NCBI RefSeq assembly: GCF_003857055.1
Contig: NZ_QGSZ01000137.1
Coordinates: forward strand, 1 to 32,815
Reading direction: 5' to 3'
DNA: 32,815 nucleotides
Origin: Micromonospora inaquosa
GTDB lineage: Bacteria > Actinomycetota > Actinomycetes > Mycobacteriales > Micromonosporaceae
This document shows positions 8,001-15,596 of the stretch, one piece after another. A program made the position numbers and the translations under genes. The notes beneath the pieces were generated by a model. The model did not search any database. It was given only the letters and a program-made list of their open reading frames with translations, and had not been told where the DNA came from. How positions within the stretch are numbered: the stretch's first letter is position 1; each line of letters begins with the position of its first letter.

Positions 8001-10702
8001 TCGTTCTCGCGCGCCGCTCCACCGCGCGACGCACCGGACTGCCCGAGCTGGGCGTCCTGCGGGACGGCCCGGCCGCCCGGGCGGCTACCCTGGTCGCGGG
8101 CGGCAGCGGCGCGGACCCCACCTACCTGGGCGCGGACGCCGCCCGGATGATGGTGCAGGCCCTCGTCATGCCCGCACCGGCCGTCGAGATCGTCTGCACC
8201 GACCCGATCACCGGTCGCGAGGATCGCCTGGTGGTGGAGAAGCCGGCGCCATCCGCGGACGAATCCGTGACGCCGGCCGCCAACCGGTTCGTGGTCTCCC
8301 CGGTGCCGCTGCCGGCACTGCCCACTGTGGCGGGCGAGGTCCTCGACCGCAACACCCTCGTGCTGGTCGACGCGCCCGCCGGAGCGCTCGTCGAGGCCGG
8401 CGCGGGCACCGTCGTCGACTTGAGCGCACCCGGGCTCGACGACCGGCTGGACGCGGTCGCGCACCCCGTCTCGTCGATCGTGGTGATCTCCACGGCGGTT
8501 GCTGGCAGGGGTGTCCTCGACGGCACCGAGGCCGCGCTGTCCGTTCACGACGCGGTCTTCGGCGTGCTGAGCCGCTTCCACGCCGATCTCGGCACCGTCG
8601 GCGTGGCGCTGCTCGGTGCGGTGGGGGAGAGCCCGCATCCGGCGCTCGGTCTCTTCGACGGCCTGCTCAAGAGCATCCAGGCGGAGAAGCCCGAGGTGCG
8701 CACGGTGACGGTGGGATGCGACACGGTGGACCTGGTCGCCGGCTTCGACGCGCTGCGCGTGGAACTGGCGGCGGGCCCCAACCTGCCGCTGGTGCTCCGG
8801 CGCGGCGACGCGCGGTCGGCGCCGGTGGCCGCTGCGCACCTGGCCGCCCGGAACACCACCACGATCACGCAGATTCTCGGGGAGCGGCCGGTCGTCCTGG
8901 CCACCGGGGGCGCCCGCGGGCTGACTGCCGAGATCGCCCTGGCGCTCGCCGAACGGGCGGCCGCGCGCCTGTGGCTGCTGGGCACGGTCCCGCTCGAAGG
9001 CCAGCCGGCCTGGGTGACCGAGGGCACCGACGCCGAGTTCGCCGGACACCGCGCGACGTATCTGCGGTCCGCCCGCGAGGGGCGGACCTTCGCTCAGGCG
9101 AAACAGGACGCCGACCGGATGGCCCACGCCCGCGAGGCGCACCGCAACCTTACCCGGATGGCAGCGCACGTCGGCGTGGAGAACGTTCACTACCTGGTCT
9201 GCGACGTCACCGACCCAGCGGCGGTGGACACCGCAGTCCGTCGAGTCGTGGCACACGACGGACGCGTCGATGCGGTGATCCACGGCGCCGGGGTGAACCA
9301 TTCGGAGGCGCTCGGCAAGAAGTCGCTGGAGCGGTTCCGCCGGGTCCGCGACGTCAAGGTCCGCGGCTACCTCAACCTCAAGCGGGCGCTGGCCGCCTCG
9401 CCGCCGGCTTTCTGGTGCAACTTCGGGTCGGTGATCGGCTTCGCGGGCGGACCGGGCGAGGCCGATTATGCCTCCGCCAACGCATACCTGGCCACCGCCG
9501 CCCGCGCTGCCACGGCCGGGCGGGAGATCACCGTCGAGTGGCCGCTCTGGCGCGACGTCGGTTTCGCGGCCAACGGTCTCACCCGAAGTTTCCTCGGCCG
9601 CTCGGGCGGCTCCGAGGGCATCGGCACCGCCGACGGCATCGGCTTCTTCCTCGCCGAGGCGGCCGATCCCCGCAGCGCGGGTTCGGTGGTCTACCTGCAG
9701 CCGGAACAGCAGGCCGAGATCGGGAATCGGTGCCCCGGGCTGTTGCGCGGTGAGCAGATCCCATCGGTCAGCTCCGCGCGGTCTGCCCTCGCCGGCCCGC
9801 TGCGGCCGGACAGAGACGGGCGCTGGTGCGGCGTGCTGGACCTCACCGCGGAGGCCCACAGGTTCCTCGATCAGCATCTGGTCCGCGGCGTCGCCACCGT
9901 GCCGGGCGCGTTCCTGCTGGAGGCCGCAGCCGAGGCGGCGTGCGCGGTGCATCCCGGCCTGCCAGTGACCGCGGTGTCCGACGTCCGGTTCGTGGCGCCG
10001 GTGCGCCATCACCCCGGCCGCCCGAACACCTACCGCCTCAGCGTCGTCCCGATGCCACACATCGCGGCGGACCCCAGTCCGGCACTCACCGTTCGGATCA
10101 CCGGGGACGTGCACGCCCCGGACGGCACCCTGCTGCGATCGGACCGGCTCTACTGCGAGGCGGTCGTGCACCTGGGCACCCGTGGTCCCGCCGAGGCGGC
10201 GGGCGATCTCGACATCGGGAGCCCGGTCGGCCCGCCGATTCCGGACCCCTACCTGCGGGCCAACGAGTTCCTCCACCTCGCGGGCATCTTCGCTACGAAC
10301 GCCGACGGCCGGTGCCACGAACAGGGCTGCCGGACCACTTTCCGTCTGCCGCAGGGGCTCCTGCCGCCCCGCTTCGACGACTTCCGCCTACCGGCGATGT
10401 TGTTGGACGGCCTGTTCCGCGTCACGGTGCTACCGCACGTGCGTGACGGCCGGGCGCCGCTGCTGGCGCCCACCGCGATCGAACGGATCGAGTTCTTCGA
10501 CAGCCGCAACGACGCGCGCCTCGCTACCGATCTGCCGGCCGGCATCACCCTCAGCGCCGATCAGCACGGTGCGCTGGCCACCGCCACCACCTCGGTGGGA
10601 CAGGTGCTGGTTCGCATGACCCGAATGGTCGGTTCGGTGCTCGGCGAGGTCACCGTGGCACCCACACCGCACGAACGCCAAATGGACGGGATGAGATCAT
10701 GA
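5021..10702 (+). CDS. PUFA-synthase-like megasynthase: FabL-type ER - KS - CLF - KR - DH
   Basis: 1893 residues. ATG 5021 is preferred over GTG 5018 because AGAGG (5011-5015) is better spaced. Residues 1-255 form a short-chain dehydrogenase with TGGVRGLG, NNAAAG and a Tyr153-X6-Lys160 active site. Spacing and flanks (NYVTVGTSK, VNTASGG) match FabL enoyl-ACP reductase III of Bacillus rather than FabG, whose motif is Tyr-X3-Lys. A Pro/Val/Ala/Ser linker follows (about 260-295). The ketosynthase (about 305-745) has DTACSSS (Cys487), His621 in HATGT and His657 in GHTGW. A second KS-like domain (about 760-1090) reads IDTGLSSS, with Gly935 at the Cys position, as in chain-length factors. The ketoreductase (about 1285-1510) has TGGARGL and Tyr1483 in DYASANAY. 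The dehydratase (about 1600-1860) has HLVRGVATVP (His1619) and LLDGLFR (Asp1796). It lacks AT and ACP, which the preceding gene supplies. The predicted product is a reduced iterative acyl chain; its length is unknown. Confidence 0.92.
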   Translation: MISFAGKTVLVTGGVRGLGLEIARTFAAAGASLVLNYFHSRDAAREVAAEFRDQGVDVHLIRGSVAQDRQVARMFDELREQVGHLDVLVNNAAAGALLPPAQLSDEHWARAWETNVRGSWRCAEAARPLLAARGGGAIVNLSSLGADYVIGNYVTVGTSKAAVESLTRYLAAEYASDNIRVNTASGGLVDGTVAEKFPDAAGLRRVVSDAAPLGRLATERELANVVLFLASELASWVTGQTLLADGGLTLANAIMTPPSFRPAPPPVASPPPVASPPPVASPPVAASGREEAPADGDLDDDGIAVVGMGLVCPGAHSPEEFLRLRGRDEDALGEPGDRWDHAAFYSPDPAAEDRTQSRRAGFVTAADEISGGLEYTTAWLRRATRQALTGVARSGDRSHVAYLGYTADGSQHLEEALAAGGATNGLVDRLRAAGHEDRAARVEKVLAAALRRAGTTPATHLPHAAVRAAVDDLLPDGTPVTAVDTACSSSLYALDLAIKDLRAGAAEIAVCGGAHAIAPRNPVMFGKLGGLSKSDRIRPFDRRGDGVLFADGAAVVVLKTLRRARADGDEVLGVVLGVGTSSDGRGKAIHAPNAEGQRLAVRRAYAAAGVDPHQVDWVAAHATGTRAGDSTEFSVLADLFGGPDGCVITSNKAQIGHTGWAAGVVSLIEVLLSYRAEEIAPQYGFVESDPAFGAAGTKLTVPTTGVPWPRTANRPRIAGVSGFGFGGTNAHVVVADRPVAPARLPVRAPDAATPDDPVVVVAWTAHVPGDLTDDDVTAWLAGHGVAPPRTFGDDYPAPPVRRFRLPPPIMRASDRTQLMALECVERLLRSPVGEVVDRHRATTGVFVGHLGPTRHGAMSASRCYLNLLSSAVRSDPELAADEVVADALTAFTEGVRADFPPVGPDTLPGLMTNIVPARVANYFDLHGVNIAIDTGLSSSIEAVRVASKYLLAPAADTPLDLAVVCGVNGNTTAELRHVLGDTVSRPLAEGAFTLVLARRSTARRTGLPELGVLRDGPAARAATLVAGGSGADPTYLGADAARMMVQALVMPAPAVEIVCTDPITGREDRLVVEKPAPSADESVTPAANRFVVSPVPLPALPTVAGEVLDRNTLVLVDAPAGALVEAGAGTVVDLSAPGLDDRLDAVAHPVSSIVVISTAVAGRGVLDGTEAALSVHDAVFGVLSRFHADLGTVGVALLGAVGESPHPALGLFDGLLKSIQAEKPEVRTVTVGCDTVDLVAGFDALRVELAAGPNLPLVLRRGDARSAPVAAAHLAARNTTTITQILGERPVVLATGGARGLTAEIALALAERAAARLWLLGTVPLEGQPAWVTEGTDAEFAGHRATYLRSAREGRTFAQAKQDADRMAHAREAHRNLTRMAAHVGVENVHYLVCDVTDPAAVDTAVRRVVAHDGRVDAVIHGAGVNHSEALGKKSLERFRRVRDVKVRGYLNLKRALAASPPAFWCNFGSVIGFAGGPGEADYASANAYLATAARAATAGREITVEWPLWRDVGFAANGLTRSFLGRSGGSEGIGTADGIGFFLAEAADPRSAGSVVYLQPEQQAEIGNRCPGLLRGEQIPSVSSARSALAGPLRPDRDGRWCGVLDLTAEAHRFLDQHLVRGVATVPGAFLLEAAAEAACAVHPGLPVTAVSDVRFVAPVRHHPGRPNTYRLSVVPMPHIAADPSPALTVRITGDVHAPDGTLLRSDRLYCEAVVHLGTRGPAEAAGDLDIGSPVGPPIPDPYLRANEFLHLAGIFATNADGRCHEQGCRTTFRLPQGLLPPRFDDFRLPAMLLDGLFRVTVLPHVRDGRAPLLAPTAIERIEFFDSRNDARLATDLPAGITLSADQHGALATATTSVGQVLVRMTRMVGSVLGEVTVAPTPHERQMDGMRS
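5810..5875 (+). repeat. 18-bp in-frame tandem repeat (Pro-rich interdomain linker)
   Basis: Three 18-bp units (5810-5827, 5828-5845, 5846-5863) plus a partial fourth encode a PPPVAS-type repeat. It joins the FabL-like domain to the ketosynthase and is probably a flexible tether whose length can vary by slippage. Confidence 0.9.
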
Positions 10703-12069
10703 CTGCGCACCTTTTGACGGATCAGCACACCGATGAGACGGTGGACGTGCTGCGCCGGCACGTCACCGGTGACTTCTACGACCTGGTCATAGACCGGGAA
10801 CACAGCAACGGGTCGTGGATCGTCGATGCCCGGACCGGCCGGCGCTACCTCGACATGGTGGGCTTCTACGCCAGTTCCGCGATCGGGCACAACCACCCGA
10901 GCCTGACCATGGACCCCGGCTTCCGGGCGAAACTGCAGTCGATTGCCGGCTTCAAGCCCTCCAATCCTGACTTCCCGACCGACGTGCAGGCCGCCTTCAC
11001 GCGGACCTTCCTACGGGTCCTCGGCGACCCGGAGCTGCCTTACATGCTCTTCATCGACGGGGGCGCCCTGGCCGTGGAGAACGCCCTCAAGGTTGCCTTC
11101 GACTGGAAGACCCGGCACAACGGCCGGCGCGGAGTCGCCGTGGCCGGCTGGCGCGTCCTGCACCTGGAGAACGCGTTCCACGGGCGATCTGGCTACACGC
11201 TGTCGCTGACGAACACCGACCCGGCCAAGACCAGACTGTTCCCCGCGTTCGACTGGCCGCGCGTGCCCAGCCCGGCGGTGAATGACATGACGCTGTGGCC
11301 CGCACCCGGTCTGACCGTCACGGAACGGGCCGCGCTGGCCGCCGCCGAGGCCGCCTTCCGCCGGCACCCCGACGAGATCGCCTGCTTCATCGCCGAGCCC
11401 ATCCAGTGCGAGGGCGGCGACCGGCACCTGCGTCCGGCGTTCCTGCGGGCGATGCAGGACCTGTGCCACCGCCACGACGCGCTGTTCGTGCTCGACGAGG
11501 TGCAGACTGGGTGCGGTGTGACCGGCGTGCCCTGGCTCTACCAGCAACTGGGGCTCGCCCCCGACCTGGTCGCGTTCGGCAAGAAGACCCAGGTGTGCGG
11601 CGTGATGGGCGGGCGGCGGGTTAGCGACGAACCGATGAACGCCATGCGGACGCCCAGCCGGCTGAGTTCCACCTTCGGTGGCAACCTGTTCGACATGCTG
11701 CGGGCCACCCGCATCCTGGAGGTGATCGAGTCCGAGGAACTCATGGACGCCGCAGCGGTCCGCGGTCGCTACCTGCTCGACCTGCTCTGCGCCGCGGTCG
11801 ATCGCTTCGGCGGGGTCCTCGAGTACCCGCGCGGGCGCGGGCTGCTCTGTGCGGTCGACCTGCTCGACGCCGACCTGCGCGACCGCGTCGTCGAGATCGC
11901 GCGGGACGCCCATGATGCGCTGTTCGTCGGTGCCGGCGAGCGGACCCTGCGCTTCCGGCCGCCGCTGACCGTGACACTTGAGGAGTTGGACGAGTCGGTG
12001 GTCCGGATGACGGCAGCGATCGGTGACGCCGTCGCGGAGCGCGGGATCCCCGATGCCGGCCGGCGTTGA
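10699..12069 (+). CDS. lat: Lysine 6-transaminase-like class III aminotransferase
   Basis: 456 residues, starting with an ATGA overlap with the megasynthase stop. It looks full length for L-lysine 6-transaminase (LAT). Family landmarks seen are LDMVGFYASSAIGHNHP near the N-terminus, FIDGGALAVENALKVAFDWK, HGRSGYTLSLTNTDP, the cofactor aspartate in VLDEVQTG, FGKKTQVCG with the PLP lysine in the 295-296 pair, and STFGGN. Known LAT enzymes move the epsilon-amino group of lysine to 2-oxoglutarate, giving allysine, which cyclises to piperideine-6-carboxylate. Here it could supply such a building block to the NRPS, or aminate an aldehyde or ketone on the acyl chain. Its place between megasynthase and methyltransferase argues for a biosynthetic rather than catabolic job. 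Family call is strong; substrate is inferred. Confidence 0.9.
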   Translation: MTAHLLTDQHTDETVDVLRRHVTGDFYDLVIDREHSNGSWIVDARTGRRYLDMVGFYASSAIGHNHPSLTMDPGFRAKLQSIAGFKPSNPDFPTDVQAAFTRTFLRVLGDPELPYMLFIDGGALAVENALKVAFDWKTRHNGRRGVAVAGWRVLHLENAFHGRSGYTLSLTNTDPAKTRLFPAFDWPRVPSPAVNDMTLWPAPGLTVTERAALAAAEAAFRRHPDEIACFIAEPIQCEGGDRHLRPAFLRAMQDLCHRHDALFVLDEVQTGCGVTGVPWLYQQLGLAPDLVAFGKKTQVCGVMGGRRVSDEPMNAMRTPSRLSSTFGGNLFDMLRATRILEVIESEELMDAAAVRGRYLLDLLCAAVDRFGGVLEYPRGRGLLCAVDLLDADLRDRVVEIARDAHDALFVGAGERTLRFRPPLTVTLEELDESVVRMTAAIGDAVAERGIPDAGRR

Positions 12070-13471
12070 CCGGACGGCAGGCGCCCGGCGGGCCGCCGCG
12101 CTGCTCGCCGACCACCCCAGGGTGCTGCACGCCCAGGTCGACGTCGAGGCCGGCGACGCCGGCCGGGGCCGCCTGGTGGCCCGCCTGACGCCGCGACCGG
12201 TCTCGACGGGCGGCGCCGAGCGGGTGGCGCACCTGCAATCGATGTACGAATTGCTCTACAGCAAGACGGACGCGCCCGCCGACCCGGCATTCGACGTCCT
12301 GGGTTGGGTCAGTAGCTACGACGGCGCACAGATGGACCCGGCGGCCCTGCATGAGTGGGTGGACCTGACCGTCGCATCGGTACTGGCGAGCCGTCCCGCG
12401 CGGGTGATCGAGCTTGGCTGCGGCACCGGCCTGCTGATGTCGCGGATCGCACCGCACTGCGAACGGTACTGGGCGACGGACTTCTCCGTGGCGGCGTTGC
12501 GGCGGGCCCGCCGCGCCGTCCCGGAGGTCGCCGTCGCCCGGCGGGTGCGCCTGTTGCAGCGCCACGCGGACGACCTCACCGGCCTGCCCGGAGACGTGGA
12601 CGGCGTGGTGATCAACTCGGTGGTCCAGTACTTCCCCGACCTCGATTACCTCCGGCGCGTGTTGTCCGGGGCGGTGCACGCCGTCCGGCCCGGCGGCACG
12701 GTGTGGGTCGGTGACGTCCGCAGTCTGCCGCTGCACGAGGTGTTCCACGCCTCCGTGGTCACGGCGACCAGCCCCGACGCCGAGCCCGCTGCCCGCGCCG
12801 CCGCCGTGCTCCGACGGCTGGCGTTCGACCAGGAGCTGGTCATCGACCCGGCATTCTTCACTGGTCTGGTCGAGGAGCTGCCGGGCGTCGCAGGGGTCGA
12901 GGTCCGGCCCAAGCCCGCGGTGCACCGCAACGAGCTGAGCATGTTCCGGTACGACGTGCTCCTGCATGTGGGGGAGCGTGCTGCCGTGGTCGACGTGCCC
13001 TGGGAGGACGCGGACGCGTACGCGACCCCGGGCGCCCTGCGCGACCGGCTCGCGACCGATCGGCCCGACATTCTGGCGGTGACCGGCATCCCCGACGCCC
13101 TGGTGGCGCCAGCGGTGAGCGACTGGGAGGCGATTCGGCGCGGGACGCCGACCCGCCCGTGGTGCACCGGGCCCGCCCCGGAGGACGCGACCGCCCACCG
13201 TCTCACCCGTCTGGCCGACGGCCTGCCGTACCGGCTGCGGCTGGGCCTGACGGCGGGCCGCACGGACGGCGCGTTCGACGCGGTGTGGGTGCGCCAGCCC
13301 GGTCCGGTTCTGTGGTCGATCGCCGTGCCGACCGGCCCGGCGCGCGGTCCCCTGTCCAATCGGATGCCGCCCGGACCGCCGTCGTCCGATGAACTGGCCG
13401 CCTATCTGCGACCCTGGCTGGCGCCCGACCTGATCCCGAACGCATTCATTTGGCAGGTGGCGCCAGGGTGA
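12053..13471 (+). CDS. Free-standing methyltransferase resembling an excised NRPS MT domain
   Basis: 472 residues from ATG 12053, overlapping the transaminase by 17 bp; GTG 12023 is an alternative. The SAM-binding core begins at about 118 with VIELGCGTGLL, then IAPHCERYWATDFS, INSVVQYFP, RPGGTVWVGDVR. This pattern is typical of N-methyltransferase domains inserted between motifs A8 and A9 of NRPS adenylation domains. The flanks agree: residues 10-50 look like the A8-side strand region (VLHAQVDVEA, RLVARL) and residues 433-470 look like the A9 region (LSNR, LAAYLRPWLAPDLIPNAF). The latter stops before the A10 NGK lysine. It is probably a stand-alone N- or C-methyltransferase acting on a carrier-bound or free intermediate. 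Origin by excision is inference; methyltransferase family is clear. Confidence 0.85.
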   Translation: MPAGVDRTAGARRAAALLADHPRVLHAQVDVEAGDAGRGRLVARLTPRPVSTGGAERVAHLQSMYELLYSKTDAPADPAFDVLGWVSSYDGAQMDPAALHEWVDLTVASVLASRPARVIELGCGTGLLMSRIAPHCERYWATDFSVAALRRARRAVPEVAVARRVRLLQRHADDLTGLPGDVDGVVINSVVQYFPDLDYLRRVLSGAVHAVRPGGTVWVGDVRSLPLHEVFHASVVTATSPDAEPAARAAAVLRRLAFDQELVIDPAFFTGLVEELPGVAGVEVRPKPAVHRNELSMFRYDVLLHVGERAAVVDVPWEDADAYATPGALRDRLATDRPDILAVTGIPDALVAPAVSDWEAIRRGTPTRPWCTGPAPEDATAHRLTRLADGLPYRLRLGLTAGRTDGAFDAVWVRQPGPVLWSIAVPTGPARGPLSNRMPPGPPSSDELAAYLRPWLAPDLIPNAFIWQVAPG

Positions 13472-13473
13472 CC

Positions 13474-14166
13474 TCAGGAACCGCCGGGTGCGAGCGATTC
13501 GAGATAGCGCAGAACCGCGAGTACCCGGCGGTTGTGGTCCTGCTCGTCATGGGAGAGATCGAGTTTGGTGAAGATGCTGCGAATGTGTTTCTCGACCGAC
13601 CGTGGGGCCACGAACAACCGTTCGGCGATGGCGGTGTTCGTCAATCCCTGCGCCATCTGGGCGAGCACTTCGTATTCCCGGCCGGAGAGGCGGTCGACCA
13701 CCGAGCTGCTGCGCATTCTCGTCCGGGCGACGAGCTGCCCGACGACTTCCGGATCGAGGGCGCTGCCCCCGGCCAGCACCCGATGCACCGCCTCGACGAA
13801 GTCGTCGATGTCGGGAACACGGTCCTTGAGAAGGTAACCGATGCCGTGGGTGCCCCGGCTGAGCAGCTCGGTCGCGTACCTCTCGTCCACATACTGCGAG
13901 AGCACCAGCACCCCGATGTGCGGTTGCTCCGCTCGGATCCGAAGCGCCGCGTGGATGCCCTCGTCGCTGAAGGTCGGCGGCATCCGGACGTCGACGATCG
14001 CCAGATCCGGCTTTTGTTCCTCGATCGCGGTGAAGAGGGCGTCCACATCGCCTACCTCGGCTACGACGTCGATCCCCTCGTCCTCGAGCAGCCGAGCGAT
14101 GCCGGTGCGCAGCAGCACTGCGTCGTCGGCGATGACGACCCGGGGATGTTTCCCTACGGTTCCCAA
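13474..14166 (-). CDS. NarL/LuxR-family response regulator
   Basis: 230 residues. The receiver domain has the acidic pair in VIADD, phospho-acceptor Asp59 in IVDVRMPP and the lysine in GYLLKDRV. The C-terminal LuxR HTH (about 160-222) contains LSGREYEVLAQMAQGLTN and SVEKHIRSIFTKL. The start overlaps the end of the kinase gene by 13 bp, so the two are co-expressed as a two-component system. Its stop lies only 2 bp from the stop of the convergent methyltransferase gene, leaving no room for a dedicated terminator. Likely targets are its own operon and the divergent MMPL exporter. Confidence 0.93.
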   Translation of the reverse strand: MGTVGKHPRVVIADDAVLLRTGIARLLEDEGIDVVAEVGDVDALFTAIEEQKPDLAIVDVRMPPTFSDEGIHAALRIRAEQPHIGVLVLSQYVDERYATELLSRGTHGIGYLLKDRVPDIDDFVEAVHRVLAGGSALDPEVVGQLVARTRMRSSSVVDRLSGREYEVLAQMAQGLTNTAIAERLFVAPRSVEKHIRSIFTKLDLSHDEQDHNRRVLAVLRYLESLAPGGS

Positions 14167-15398
14167 GGAAGAATCGCCCTCACCTCAGTGGGCCCACCCG
14201 GCGGACTCTCCACTTCGAAGATCCCGTCCACCGCGTGCACCCGGTCCGCTAGCCCGGTGAGCCCTCCGTTGGCGGTGAGCTCGGCGCCGCCCATGCCCTC
14301 GTCGATGATCCGCACCTCGAGCTGGTCACCGGACGCATCCGCGATCCGGGAGAGCTTGATCGTGACTGGCGCCGCGCCAGCGTGCTTGGCGGCGTTCGCC
14401 AGCGCCTCTGACACGACATAATAGCCCATCGCCTCGATCCGGCGAGACGGACGCTCCGGAAGGTCGATGTCCAGTTCGACCGGCGAGGGGTGCCGGCCGG
14501 CCGCCGCCACGATCGCCGCGACGAGTCCGCGTTCGGTCAGGATCGGCGGGTGCGCGCCACGGGCGATGGCCCGTAGTTCCTGCACCGCAGCCGTTGCCTC
14601 CGCCTGCGCGGTGTCGAGCAGCTGGCGGGTCTTCGCCATGTCGGTGTCACCCAGCCGCTTTGCCCGGCTGACGGCCAGCGCCACCGTGAGCAGACGCTGC
14701 TGCGCGCCGTCGTGCAGGTTGCGTTCGATCCGCGCCCGTTCCCCGGCCGCCGCGTCGACCAGCGCGGCGCGGGTGGATTCCAGCGTGGCGATGCGGCGCT
14801 GCAACCCCACGGTTTCGTCCTCACCCTGGATCCACCGGCCGAACGTGGTCCGCACCAGGACCGCCCAGCGGGCCAGGTGCAGGGTGCCGGTGGCCAGCAG
14901 GAGACCGAGCGGAATGCCGACCACGGATGCGCCGTAGCTGATCGGGAAACCTCTTATGTTGGCGTAGTCGATCGGGATCATGGTGGCGATCCACGGCATG
15001 TTGACCAGCGTGAAGGCGATGAGGAGCAGCGCGGTGACGAGGGTGCCCACGCCGAGGGACCAGAACGCGATGGCGATGCTGTGCGCGAAGGCGCGCCAGG
15101 CTCGCCCGTCGACGAAGCCCCGGAGGCCGGGCGTGGGTGCCGGGTCTGGGGTCTGGACGCCGGCGATCAGCAGGGCGGCCCGGTCCAGCCGGACCGCCCA
15201 GCGCGCGGCGAACGTCGCCACCGGGATGAGCGTGAGGCCAATTAGGAAAGCGGCGATGCCGATCACCCCGGTGACCATCAGCAAAAAGGGCACGAGATAG
15301 AGGGGGACCAGCGAGAGTGACACCAGGAGATAGGCGCTCGCCCGCCACCCGTCCTCGCGGAGCAGAACGGGTTTTCGCTCCCCGAGCCATTTGTTCAT
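14154..15398 (-). CDS. Sensor histidine kinase (HisKA_3 type)
   Basis: 414 residues. The N-terminal 190 residues hold several hydrophobic segments (for example the stretch around LVPLYLVPFLLMV), forming an integral-membrane sensor region of the kind found in many actinobacterial kinases. The dimerisation/phosphoacceptor motif RIERNLHDGAQQRLL puts the phospho-His at about 229. The ATPase domain has the N box (SEALANAAKHA) and a G-box-like IIDEGMGG. GGAG lies about 8 nt upstream of the ATG at 15398. It presumably phosphorylates the response regulator encoded immediately downstream. The signal is unknown; cell-envelope stress or the local natural product is plausible given the adjacent exporter. 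Confidence 0.93.
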   Translation of the reverse strand: MNKWLGERKPVLLREDGWRASAYLLVSLSLVPLYLVPFLLMVTGVIGIAAFLIGLTLIPVATFAARWAVRLDRAALLIAGVQTPDPAPTPGLRGFVDGRAWRAFAHSIAIAFWSLGVGTLVTALLLIAFTLVNMPWIATMIPIDYANIRGFPISYGASVVGIPLGLLLATGTLHLARWAVLVRTTFGRWIQGEDETVGLQRRIATLESTRAALVDAAAGERARIERNLHDGAQQRLLTVALAVSRAKRLGDTDMAKTRQLLDTAQAEATAAVQELRAIARGAHPPILTERGLVAAIVAAAGRHPSPVELDIDLPERPSRRIEAMGYYVVSEALANAAKHAGAAPVTIKLSRIADASGDQLEVRIIDEGMGGAELTANGGLTGLADRVHAVDGIFEVESPPGGPTEVRAILPWEP

Positions 15399-15596
15399 CG
15401 TCTACTCCAGCTTCGTGTAGGGCGATGTTCACGACGCTACCGGTGCGCTCGGCGTCGCCGCGTGGCCCCGGACCCTTCAAAAGAGGTAGTGCTAGCCACA
15501 CCCCCGAGGGCGGGCTAACGTGCCAGCGCCTCCATTCGCCTGGTCGATAGCGTCAAATGACCGTCAGGACAGAAGCTCGGCCAACGGGAGGACCCC
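15399..15596. promoter_or_regulatory. Divergent promoter region, kinase / MMPL exporter
   Basis: The 198-bp gap between oppositely transcribed genes must hold both promoters. A short inverted motif TAGCC (15493-15497) / GGCTA (15513-15517) spaced by 15 nt is a possible regulator site. It is too short to be convincing alone. Confidence 0.35.

Noticed and set aside
7508..10318. Minus-strand open frame of 936 codons opposite the KS/KR region
   Set aside because: Shadow of a high-GC coding strand. It shows no domain, while every megasynthase motif lies on the + strand.
13450..14421. Plus-strand open frame of 323 codons over the response regulator
   Set aside because: The minus-strand response regulator has all receiver and HTH motifs; this is its complement.
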